Below are positions 14,692 to 22,791 of a DNA stretch of 37,471 nucleotides, piece after piece (position 1 is the first letter of the stretch; every line of letters starts with the position of its first letter). The notes under the pieces are model-generated. The model ran no database searches. It was given only the letters and a program-made list of their open reading frames with translations, and had not been told where the DNA came from. The position numbers and the translations under genes were made by a program. The stretch comes from Clostridia bacterium (GTDB lineage: Bacteria; Bacillota; Clostridia; Oscillospirales; CAG-382). The stretch spans positions 1-37,471 of the forward strand of contig JAFYPA010000078.1 in assembly GCA_017560085.1 (NCBI GenBank). Reading direction: 5' to 3'.

Positions 14692-17220
14692 GTGGATAAG
14701 GTAAAGGTTACACCGATGTATGCGGGCGTCCATATTCTCGGCGCTCCCTATCAGATTGACAAGGAATACGACTATGTTATTCCCGAACAGCTTTCGGGCG
14801 TTCTTGATGTCGGCTCTGTTGTTATTGTGCCCTTTGGCATCGGCAACAGACACGTTGCGGGGATTGTTTCCTCGGTCAAGGATTCGTCCGAATACAAGAA
14901 CAGCAAGCCCATAATAGGTACGGCTCCCGACAACCTTTCAATAGGTGCGGAGCTTTACGGAATATGCGAGTTTCTCAAGGACAGATGCTTCTGCTCAATC
15001 GGTGAAGCATCCAAGGCTGTTATGCCCTCGGGCTTCAGTGTGAGAACAAGCGTATTTTACAGAGCGGGCTCAAAGGCTCGGGACGGAGCTCTCAACGAAT
15101 CCGCCGCGGGCATACTCGCATACGTCAATGAAAAGGGCGAGGTGTCGGAAAGTGAGCTTAAGGCCGCATTCGACGGCAGTCTTCAGACCCTTAAATATCT
15201 TTGCTCGAGAGGTTACTTAAGTAAAATCTCAAGAGCTGACTGCAAGGTCAACACAAAAAACGACAAATACGTACAGCTGAAGCTTTCCTCCGAGGAGGTA
15301 TCTGAGCTTCTGTCTGCATCCTCAAGCTCCTTTACGGTAAAGCAGCTTTCTGCCATAGCCGAGCTTGAAAAAAATCCCTTCTCCCCCATCGGTGAGCTGC
15401 GTGAGCTTTCCGGTGTGAGTGATGCGGTTATAAGAGAGCTTCAGAAAAAGAATGTTGTGGATATTCTTCCCATTCCGAAAAACAGAAATCCTTATGCGGA
15501 TATCAGGAAGGAGGAAGCCATTTCGGACTTTTCCCTCTCCGAGTGTCAGAGGCGAGCATTCGATACCCTTTATGCACTCTACAAGGACGAGGCTCCAAGG
15601 GCGGCACTTCTTCACGGGGTTACGGGAAGCGGTAAAACCAATGTTGTGCAGAAGCTTACGGACGAATGCGTAAGGGACGGCAAGAGTGCGATTATTCTTG
15701 TTCCCGAAATTGCGCTTACCTCGCAGGCTGTCGGCATATTTATGAAGAGATACGGTGACATTGTTGCCGTGCTTCACTCCGGTCTTTCCGCAGGCGAAAG
15801 GCTTGATGCGTGGAAGCGGATTGATAAGGGCGAGGCAAGAGTTATTCTCGGTACCCGCTCGGCAATATTTGCTCCCGCAAAGAATCTCGGTCTTATTGTC
15901 ATTGACGAGGAGCAGGAATCCTCCTTCAAGTCGGAAATGACTCCAAGATATCACGCAAGGGATATCGCCCGCTACAGATGCGGTAAGACAGGTGCCTTTA
16001 TGCTTCTGTGCTCGGCAACTCCGAGTATCGAAAGCTATTACAAGGCCAAAGAGGGTACTTATACTCTTGTTGAAATGAAGGAGCGCTATTCAAAGGGTGG
16101 GCTTCCCACGGTTGAAATGTGCGATATGCGTGACAACAAGGGTGAATTCCCCTTATACTCAACAAAGGACGGAGTGCGGGAGATTCTGAATCCCAATTTC
16201 CCGAAAATACTCAGCGACAGGCTTCTTTCGGAGCTTAAAACAAATCTCGAAAACAAGCAGCAGTCCATTTTATTTATCAACAGACGAGGCTATCAGTCGT
16301 TCCTTTCCTGCAAGAAATGCGGGTTCGTTCTGGAATGTCCTCATTGCTCCGTCTCTATGACCTATCACAAATACGGCTACGGAAGCGGTGGCAGAATGGT
16401 TTGTCACTACTGCGGTCACACAGCAGAGCTTCCGAGGGTCTGCCCCAACTGCGGCAGCGAGCACACAACCACGCTCGGCTACGGTACACAGCTTCTTGAG
16501 GAGCATATCGGGATGTATTTCCCCGATGCGAGAATAGTTCGCATGGACACGGACACCACCAGCGGTAAGTTTGCCCACGACAGAATTCTCGAGTCCTTTA
16601 GAAACGGCGAGGCGGACATTCTTCTCGGTACGCAGATGGTTACCAAGGGACACGATTTTCCCAACGTTTCTCTTGTGGGTGTATTGAGTGCGGATTCCTG
16701 CCTTTATATGCCGGATTTCCGTGCCAACGAGCGTACCTTCTCGGTGATGACACAGGTTATAGGCAGAGCGGGCAGAGCCGAGCTTTCGGGCAGGGCTCTC
16801 ATACAGACCTATACGCCCGACCACGATGTGCTTGTCACAAGTGCACGGCAGGATTACGAAAGCTTCTACAACAGCGAAATAAGCTTCCGCAGAGCGGCAC
16901 TTTATCCGCCCTTCTGCGATATGATAGTCATAAACTTCACCTCAGCCATCGAAAGAGAGGCGACTCTCAGCATTGAAGCATTCGGAAGGGATCTTATTTC
17001 CACCCTTAACGAAAGGTATTCCGACCTTAAGCTGTGCACCTTCGGACCGTTCAAGGCGGGCGTATACAAGGTTGCGGGCAAGTACAGAATGCGCTTTGTG
17101 CTCAAGGGCAGAAACAGCAAGAGGCTCAGACAGCTTATCTCGGAGGTATACTCAAGATTCCTTGAGGGCTCGAACGGTGATGTTTCCGTTTCGATAGATA
17201 TGGACCCGCAGAATATATAA
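14692..17220 (+). CDS. priA: Primosomal protein N' (PriA replication-restart helicase)
   Basis: Superfamily 2 DNA helicase that reloads the replisome at stalled forks. I favour the GTG at 14692 because AAGGAG (14678-14683) lies eight bases upstream; the earlier GTG at 14683 overlaps that site. About 842 residues: N-terminal 3'-end-binding domain, Walker A GVTGSGKTN (about 309-317), VPEIALTSQ, LHSGLSAGER, GTRSAIFAP, and motif II DEEQ (about 405-408; usually DEEH). The zinc-binding insertion has eight Cys in four CxxC pairs (CKKC, CPHC, CHYC, CPNC), followed by GTQMVTKGHDFPNV and QVIGRAGRA. It follows rpoZ directly; coaBC, normally between them, is missing. Confidence 0.95.
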   Translation: MDKVKVTPMYAGVHILGAPYQIDKEYDYVIPEQLSGVLDVGSVVIVPFGIGNRHVAGIVSSVKDSSEYKNSKPIIGTAPDNLSIGAELYGICEFLKDRCFCSIGEASKAVMPSGFSVRTSVFYRAGSKARDGALNESAAGILAYVNEKGEVSESELKAAFDGSLQTLKYLCSRGYLSKISRADCKVNTKNDKYVQLKLSSEEVSELLSASSSSFTVKQLSAIAELEKNPFSPIGELRELSGVSDAVIRELQKKNVVDILPIPKNRNPYADIRKEEAISDFSLSECQRRAFDTLYALYKDEAPRAALLHGVTGSGKTNVVQKLTDECVRDGKSAIILVPEIALTSQAVGIFMKRYGDIVAVLHSGLSAGERLDAWKRIDKGEARVILGTRSAIFAPAKNLGLIVIDEEQESSFKSEMTPRYHARDIARYRCGKTGAFMLLCSATPSIESYYKAKEGTYTLVEMKERYSKGGLPTVEMCDMRDNKGEFPLYSTKDGVREILNPNFPKILSDRLLSELKTNLENKQQSILFINRRGYQSFLSCKKCGFVLECPHCSVSMTYHKYGYGSGGRMVCHYCGHTAELPRVCPNCGSEHTTTLGYGTQLLEEHIGMYFPDARIVRMDTDTTSGKFAHDRILESFRNGEADILLGTQMVTKGHDFPNVSLVGVLSADSCLYMPDFRANERTFSVMTQVIGRAGRAELSGRALIQTYTPDHDVLVTSARQDYESFYNSEISFRRAALYPPFCDMIVINFTSAIEREATLSIEAFGRDLISTLNERYSDLKLCTFGPFKAGVYKVAGKYRMRFVLKGRNSKRLRQLISEVYSRFLEGSNGDVSVSIDMDPQNI

Positions 17221-17283
17221 ATTAAGTAAAGCAAATCCACGGAATCACATAAGCAAGGGAAAACTCCCGGAAAGGAAAACAAA

Positions 17284-17760
17284 ATGGCGATTCTTAACAT
17301 AATGAAGGAAAACGAGCCTGTTCTCCGAAAGATATCAAAGCCCGTAGGAGAAATCACGGACAGAACAATCACCCTTCTCGATGATATGAAGGACACTCTT
17401 ATAAAGAGCGGCGGCGTAGGTCTTGCCGCACCTCAGGTGGGAATTCTCCGCAGAATTTTTATTATCGACGACAATCCCGACAACGGTCACAACATAGTTG
17501 AATTCATAAACCCCAGAATTATAAAGACCGAGGGACATCAGGAGGAGGTTGAAGGCTGTCTTTCCATTCCCGGAAAGTATGGTGTTACTTCCCGTCCGAT
17601 GACCGTTACAGTTGAGGCTACAAACAGAAAGGGCGAGACCTTCACCTATACGGGCACAGGTCTTTTCGGCAGATGCCTCTGCCACGAGAGCGACCATCTT
17701 GACGGCGTTCTTTATATTGACAACGCAATAGAAATGCTCGATCCGGACGAGGTTGAGTAA
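17284..17760 (+). CDS. def: Peptide deformylase
   Basis: Removes the N-formyl group from nascent proteins. 158 residues with all three metal-site motifs: GVGLAAPQ (44-51), EGCLS (90-94, Cys92 metal ligand) and HESDH (134-138; His134 and His138 ligands, Glu135 catalytic). Position 136 is Ser where Ile, Phe or Leu is usual, next to the catalytic Glu. AAAGGAAA precedes the ATG. Lies between priA and fmt as in other Firmicutes. Confidence 0.95.
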   Translation: MAILNIMKENEPVLRKISKPVGEITDRTITLLDDMKDTLIKSGGVGLAAPQVGILRRIFIIDDNPDNGHNIVEFINPRIIKTEGHQEEVEGCLSIPGKYGVTSRPMTVTVEATNRKGETFTYTGTGLFGRCLCHESDHLDGVLYIDNAIEMLDPDEVE

Positions 17761-17792
17761 TATCTCCACAACAAAGCGCAAAGGAGAAAGTA

Positions 17793-18743
17793 ATGAATAA
17801 GGATTTAAGAATAGTATTTATGGGAACACCGGACTTTGCCACAAGCTCCCTCTCGGGACTTGTTGAAGCAGGTATGAATGTAGTCGGTGTTTTCACAAAG
17901 CCCGACACAATGAAGGGCAGAGGTATGAAGGCTACCTTCTCGGACGTCAAGAAGTACGCTCTTGAAAAGGGACTTCCCGTATATCAGCCCGAAACCTTCA
18001 AGGATGAGGCGTGTCTTCCGCTTCTTCGTGAGCTCAATCCCGACATAATTGTAGTTGCGGCTTACGGAAAGCTTCTTCCGCCCTATGTTATTGATTTTCC
18101 GAAGTATGGCTGTATAAATATCCACGGCTCCATTCTTCCGAAGTACAGAGGCGCCGCTCCCATTCAGAGAGCAGTTCTTAACGGTGACGAGGAAACGGGA
18201 ATTACCATTCAGCAGATGGGCTACGGACTTGATACAGGAGATATTCTCCGCATTGATAAGATAAGCATTTCCCCTCTTGACTGTACGGGAGATATTTTCG
18301 ACAGACTTGCTTCTATCAGCAAGGATATTATCGCAGAAACTGTAAATGATATAGCAGAGGGCAAGCTTACCGCAGTTCCTCAGAAGGAGGAAGAGGCAAC
18401 TTATGCCGCAAAGATTCTTCCCGAGGACGAAATTATCGACTGGTCGCTTTCCGCAAAGAAGGTGCACGACACAATAAGAGGTCTTGCTCCCTTCCCCGGT
18501 GCAAAGACAACGCTTTCCGAAAAGCTTATTAAGATTTATGCCTCCGCCGTTTCCGATTTCAAGGCTCCCGAAGGTGCGAAAATCGGTGAGGTTGTTGAGT
18601 GCAAGAAGAACAATCTTACCGTAAAGTGCGGTGAGGGATGCATTTCTCTTTACTCGCTCAAGCCCGAGGGCTCGAAGCTTCTTACAAGCACGGATATGAT
18701 AAACGGCAGAAAGGTTTCGCTCGGAGATATCTTCGGTATGTAA
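17793..18743 (+). CDS. fmt: Methionyl-tRNA formyltransferase
   Basis: Transfers a formyl group from 10-formyl-tetrahydrofolate to initiator Met-tRNA, pairing functionally with def next door. 316 residues: MGTPDFATSSL (10-20), VFTKPD, the catalytic region INIHGSILPKYRGAAP (108-123, with Asn109 and His111), GITIQQMGYGLDTGDIL (catalytic Asp147), and a C-terminal oligonucleotide-binding domain with IRGLAPFPGAKTTL. AAAGGAG lies upstream. A full-length antisense open frame (17805-18755) is a codon-bias shadow. Confidence 0.95.
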   Translation: MNKDLRIVFMGTPDFATSSLSGLVEAGMNVVGVFTKPDTMKGRGMKATFSDVKKYALEKGLPVYQPETFKDEACLPLLRELNPDIIVVAAYGKLLPPYVIDFPKYGCINIHGSILPKYRGAAPIQRAVLNGDEETGITIQQMGYGLDTGDILRIDKISISPLDCTGDIFDRLASISKDIIAETVNDIAEGKLTAVPQKEEEATYAAKILPEDEIIDWSLSAKKVHDTIRGLAPFPGAKTTLSEKLIKIYASAVSDFKAPEGAKIGEVVECKKNNLTVKCGEGCISLYSLKPEGSKLLTSTDMINGRKVSLGDIFGM

Positions 18744-18773
18744 CCCTTTATACAAAGAAAGGAGTTCACGGCA

Positions 18774-19451
18774 ATGACAGCAGATACAATTCTTTATTTT
18801 GCGATTATCGCAATATCAGTTATATCCATTATACTTTCGGGTACGGTAAATTCCACCTTTGACAAAAAGTCAAAAATCGCAACTGCGCTCTCAGGCTATG
18901 ATGCGGCAAGACTTATTCTTGACAAAAACGGACTTTACAATGTTAAAATAGAAATGACCTCGGGAAAGCTCTCCGACCACTACGACCCGAGCGCAAATGT
19001 TATAAGACTTTCTGAGGCTGTTTACAACGGAAGAAATGCCGCCGCTGTAGGTGTTGCCGCTCACGAGGCGGGTCACGCGGTACAGCACGCGGTGCAGTAC
19101 TTCCCCATTCAGGTGCGTACGGCGATTGTTCCCGTATGTAACCTCGGTTCCAAGTTTGCTATGCCTCTTGTAATTATCGGACTTCTCATAAGCTCATATA
19201 CGCTCGCCTTTGCAGGTGTTATCGGCTACGGACTTCTTGCGTTCTTCCAGCTTGTGACGCTTCCCGTTGAGTTCAACGCTTCAAGACGAGCAATCGAGCT
19301 TCTTCGTGACTACAGCACTATGGATAACGAGGCTATTTCCGCATCCCGCTCCGTTCTTACCGCCGCTGCCATGACTTACGTTGCGGCATTTGCGGCATCC
19401 ACACTTCAGTTCTTGCGTTTGCTTCTTATCGTTGCAAGACGCAGGGACTAA
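18774..19451 (+). CDS. Membrane zinc metallopeptidase, YugP family
   Basis: 225-residue integral membrane protein of the neutral zinc metallopeptidase family (PF04298, YugP). TM1 is about 6-22. The zinc signature AAHEAGHAVQHA (95-106) gives His97, Glu98 and His101, and PVEFNAS supplies a likely third ligand, Glu167. Further hydrophobic segments lie at about 112-125, 130-163 and 195-220. Family members are common in Clostridia between fmt and rsmB, and their substrates are not known to me. AAAGGAG precedes the start. Confidence 0.88.
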   Translation: MTADTILYFAIIAISVISIILSGTVNSTFDKKSKIATALSGYDAARLILDKNGLYNVKIEMTSGKLSDHYDPSANVIRLSEAVYNGRNAAAVGVAAHEAGHAVQHAVQYFPIQVRTAIVPVCNLGSKFAMPLVIIGLLISSYTLAFAGVIGYGLLAFFQLVTLPVEFNASRRAIELLRDYSTMDNEAISASRSVLTAAAMTYVAAFAASTLQFLRLLLIVARRRD

Positions 19452-19478
19452 CCTTAACATCTTGAAAGGATAAACGAT

Positions 19479-20795
19479 TTGAATCCGAGAAAAGCCGCTG
19501 TGCTGTCCCTCAATTCCTGCATCAAAAACGGCAGGTTTACCAATATTGAGGTTGACAGTATGATAAAAAAATACAAATTCGAGGGTCTTGACAAGAGCTT
19601 CTTTACCGCTCTTCTTTACGGCACGACCGAAAGACTTCTGACTCTTGACTTTGTAATCACAAAATTTTCCAACATTGAATACGAAAAAATTGACCCCGTA
19701 ATTCTCTGCATTCTGCGTATTGCCGTATATCAGATTCTGTTTATGGACAGAGTCCCCGACAGTGCGGCGTGCAACGAGGCGGTTGACATCTGCAAGACCA
19801 CATCCCACAGTGAAAATCAGTGCGGATATGTAAATGGTGTGCTTCGCAGTATTGTCCGCGGAAAGGACAAAATCCCCGCAATGATAGAAAAAGAGGGCGG
19901 CAGAAAATCCGTTTCCATTGCGACAAGCATTCCTCTGTGGATTATAGATTCGCTCTGCGAGGACTACGGTGAAAAGACGGCATTTGCTTTTGCTTCCTAT
20001 ATTTCGGGTATTTCTCAGTCGGTGACTCTGAGGGTCAACACAACAAAGACCACAAGGGAAAGCCTCCTTTCCGCACTCGGAAATCACGCAAGTGCAACCG
20101 CAGGCTCACCCTTCGGAATAAGGCTTGACGGAAGCTTCCCCGTGCAGGAGCTTTACGGCTTCGCTGACGGTCTTTTCTATGTGCAGGACGAGGCTTCACA
20201 GCTTTGCACATCACTCATTAAGGATGTAAACGAGAGCACGGTTGTAACGGATGTATGCGCCTGCCCCGGCGGCAAAACCTTCTCTGCGGCGATTCAGCTC
20301 GGAGGTAAGGGTACGGTTTATTCCTTTGACCTTCACAAGAACAGAATAAAGCTTATTGACAGCGGTGCGGAGCGACTCGGTCTTACAAACATAAGGACAG
20401 AGGCGCGAGATGCGAGAAATCCCAAGGAGGAGCTTTTCGGACTTGCAGACTATGTTATCTGTGACGTGCCCTGCTCGGGACTCGGTGTTATTGCAAAGAA
20501 GCCCGACATAAGATATAAGGACAAGAGCGAGGTTGAAAATCTTCCCGAGGTACAGTATGCCATTCTCTGCGAGTCGGTAAAGTATCTCAAGAAGGGTGCG
20601 ACGCTCATTTACTCCACCTGTACCGTAAGAAAGGCGGAAAATGAGGACATCGTGGAAAAATTCCTTGCAAGCAATCCCGGTTATCACCTTGAGAGCACGG
20701 GAATATTCGGCAAGGAGGATAAGGGCTACGTTACCTTCTTCCCCCACAAAAACGGTACAGACGGCTTCTTTACGGCTAAAATCGTAAAGGACTGA
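19479..20795 (+). CDS. rsmB: 16S rRNA (cytosine-967-C5)-methyltransferase
   Basis: Methylates C967 of 16S rRNA with S-adenosylmethionine. It starts with TTG at 19479 (MNPRKAAVLSL), seven bases after GAAAGGA. 438 residues: an N-terminal NusB-like helical RNA-binding domain (about 1-130), then the methyltransferase domain with SAM motif DVCACPGGKTFSAA, VPCSGLGVIAKKPDIRYK (motif IV Cys) and the catalytic YSTCTVRKAENEDIVEKFL. Ends FFTAKIVKD. Located between the YugP-type gene and rlmN. Confidence 0.93.
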   Translation: MNPRKAAVLSLNSCIKNGRFTNIEVDSMIKKYKFEGLDKSFFTALLYGTTERLLTLDFVITKFSNIEYEKIDPVILCILRIAVYQILFMDRVPDSAACNEAVDICKTTSHSENQCGYVNGVLRSIVRGKDKIPAMIEKEGGRKSVSIATSIPLWIIDSLCEDYGEKTAFAFASYISGISQSVTLRVNTTKTTRESLLSALGNHASATAGSPFGIRLDGSFPVQELYGFADGLFYVQDEASQLCTSLIKDVNESTVVTDVCACPGGKTFSAAIQLGGKGTVYSFDLHKNRIKLIDSGAERLGLTNIRTEARDARNPKEELFGLADYVICDVPCSGLGVIAKKPDIRYKDKSEVENLPEVQYAILCESVKYLKKGATLIYSTCTVRKAENEDIVEKFLASNPGYHLESTGIFGKEDKGYVTFFPHKNGTDGFFTAKIVKD

Positions 20796-20820
20796 ATTCA
20801 TATAAAAACGAGGTATAACT

Positions 20821-21879
20821 TTGAATACCGAAAAAAAAGACATCGCGAGCCTTGATATTGACGAGCTTTCGGCGTTTCTTCCCACTCTTTCCGAGGAAAC
20901 GGGAGTGAAGTTCGAGAAATTCCGCGCAAAGCAGATTTTTTCATGGCTTATGAAGGGAATTTCCGACTTTTCCGAAATGTCCAACATTTCCGCAAGACAG
21001 CGTGAGGCTCTTTCGGAGAAATGCTACATAGCCCTTCCGAAAATACACAAGAAATTCGTATCAAAGCTCGACGGCACGGTAAAGTATCTTTTTGAGCTTT
21101 ACGACGGCGAAAGAATAGAAAGCGTTTTTATGCGCTACAAGCACGGCAACACAATATGCATTTCAACTCAGGCGGGATGCCGTATGGGATGCTCCTTCTG
21201 TGCCTCCACCCTTGCGGGGCTTTCAAGACATCTGACGCCCTCCGAAATGCTGGGACAGATTCTTGCGGCTCAGAATGATACGGGCGAGAGAATATCCAAC
21301 ATTGTTATGATGGGTATCGGTGAGCCGCTTGACAATTTTGATAATTCAATAAAGTTTTTAAAGCTTGTAAACAATCCCGACGGTATAAACATCGGCTACA
21401 GACACATTTCCCTTTCCACCTGCGGAGTTGTGCCCGGAATATACAAGCTGGCAGAGGAAAATCTTCCCATTACCCTCTCCGTTTCTCTTCACGCACCCAC
21501 GCAGGAGTATCGGCAGAGTATTATGCCCGTGGCGAGAAAGTGGGACATAGATGAGCTTCTGAAGGCTTGCCGTGATTATATTGGTGTAACGGGCAGAAGA
21601 ATTTCCTTTGAATACGCAATGATAGACGGCGTAAACGACAGCGCCGAATGTGCCACCACTCTTGCAAGGCTTCTTTCGGGAATGCTCTGCCACGTAAATC
21701 TCATTCCTCTTAACGACGTAAAGGAAAGAGACTACAAGCGAAGCGGCACAAAGACAATCGAGACATTCGTAAAGATTCTCGAAAAACACGGAATTACTGC
21801 CACGGTAAGACGACGACTCGGCTCTGACATTAACGCCTCCTGCGGTCAGCTTCGCCGTGACGACAGTAAGGAAGAATAA
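20821..21879 (+). CDS. rlmN: Dual-specificity 23S rRNA/tRNA adenine-C2 methyltransferase, radical SAM
   Basis: Methylates A2503 of 23S rRNA and A37 of some tRNAs. TTG start at 20821, preceded by GAGGT. 352 residues: an N-terminal helical accessory domain, the radical-SAM cluster CRMGCSFC (Cys120, Cys124, Cys127), NIVMMGIGEPLDNFD, LSVSLHAP and MIDGVNDS, and the methyl-carrying Cys341 in INASCGQLR. The lack of Cfr-type differences and the conserved operon position favour RlmN over the resistance paralogue Cfr. Confidence 0.94.
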   Translation: MNTEKKDIASLDIDELSAFLPTLSEETGVKFEKFRAKQIFSWLMKGISDFSEMSNISARQREALSEKCYIALPKIHKKFVSKLDGTVKYLFELYDGERIESVFMRYKHGNTICISTQAGCRMGCSFCASTLAGLSRHLTPSEMLGQILAAQNDTGERISNIVMMGIGEPLDNFDNSIKFLKLVNNPDGINIGYRHISLSTCGVVPGIYKLAEENLPITLSVSLHAPTQEYRQSIMPVARKWDIDELLKACRDYIGVTGRRISFEYAMIDGVNDSAECATTLARLLSGMLCHVNLIPLNDVKERDYKRSGTKTIETFVKILEKHGITATVRRRLGSDINASCGQLRRDDSKEE

Positions 21880-21945
21880 GCATATATTTTCGCATACACT
21901 TTTAATTCCAATCAAAGCCACCCGGCTTTGGAAAGGAGACAGCAT

Positions 21946-22704
21946 ATGATATACTACGGAAAAACCGACACGGGACGAGTAAGGTCGGAAAACCAGGACT
22001 CCTTCGGCTGTGAAGAAATAAAGCTCCGATGCACGGAAAGCCCCGCTCTTCTTGCAACCGTCTGCGACGGTATGGGAGGTGCTGCGGGCGGTAAATTCGC
22101 GAGCGAATCGGCTCTTGAATGCTTCAACCGCTACGTTGTAAGACAGATTGAGGCATTTGATGAGGATTTATCCAGCCTTTCCAATATTCCTTTTGAAAAA
22201 ATACTTCGTGACGGCGTAAAGGTTGCCAACAAGACTGTTCTTGCAAGTGCCGCTCAGAACGAGGAATACAGAGGCATGGGCACAACGCTTGTTGCGGCGC
22301 TCGTTGTATGTGATACCCTTTACTGCGTAAACATCGGTGACAGCAGAGCATACGAGATTTACGACGGCGTGCTTTCGCAGATTACTCGCGACCATTCCTT
22401 TGTGCAGTCTCTTATAGACTCGGGAAAAATAACGGAAAAGCAGGCAATGTACCATCCCGAAAAGAATGTAATTCTGAAGGCTGTCGGTGTAAAGGACACG
22501 GCAGAGCCCGATGTTTTCACCTGCAAGGTGCCGAGCGCTGTTCTTCTTTGCAGTGACGGACTTTCCAATATGGTGACAAACGAGGATATCCTTGCATATA
22601 TGACAAGCGGTAAGACTGCCTGTGAGATTGTCGATGCTCTTGTAGATGCGGCAAACGAAAACGGCGGCACGGACAACATTACGGCTCTTGCTGTGTTTGC
22701 ATAA
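21946..22704 (+). CDS. prpC: PP2C-family Ser/Thr protein phosphatase
   Basis: Metal-dependent phosphatase that reverses phosphorylation by the adjacent kinase. The start is ATG 21946 (MIYYGKTDTGRVRSENQDSF), seven bases after AAAGGAG; an earlier in-frame TTG overlaps that site. 252 residues with RSENQDSF (Asp18), VCDGMGGAAGG (Asp41, Gly42), GMGTTLVA, NIGDSRAY, ITRDHSF, LCSDGLSNM and GGTDNIT, the complete PP2C metal set. A 7-bp hairpin CAAAGCC-ACCC-GGCTTTG (21913-21930) sits immediately before the ribosome site. Confidence 0.94.
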   Translation: MIYYGKTDTGRVRSENQDSFGCEEIKLRCTESPALLATVCDGMGGAAGGKFASESALECFNRYVVRQIEAFDEDLSSLSNIPFEKILRDGVKVANKTVLASAAQNEEYRGMGTTLVAALVVCDTLYCVNIGDSRAYEIYDGVLSQITRDHSFVQSLIDSGKITEKQAMYHPEKNVILKAVGVKDTAEPDVFTCKVPSAVLLCSDGLSNMVTNEDILAYMTSGKTACEIVDALVDAANENGGTDNITALAVFA

Positions 22705-22791
22705 GGGCAAAAAACAAAAATCGGCATTCGGCAAATTACCGCATTCTGCGGTTGTTACTGACATTACTGATGAAAAGGAATTAAATATATA

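Noticed and set aside
15322..15954. Antisense open frames within priA (also 16270-16824)
   Set aside because: PriA motifs are continuous on the plus strand; the antisense products look like random basic/Cys-rich sequence.
17805..18755. A 316-codon open frame antisense to fmt
   Set aside because: It mirrors fmt over its full length; the codon bias of fmt suppresses stops on the opposite strand. The product has no family motifs and no ribosome site.
20821..21879. Cfr antibiotic-resistance methyltransferase
   Set aside because: The position in the conserved rsmB-rlmN-prpC order and overall motif pattern indicate housekeeping RlmN.
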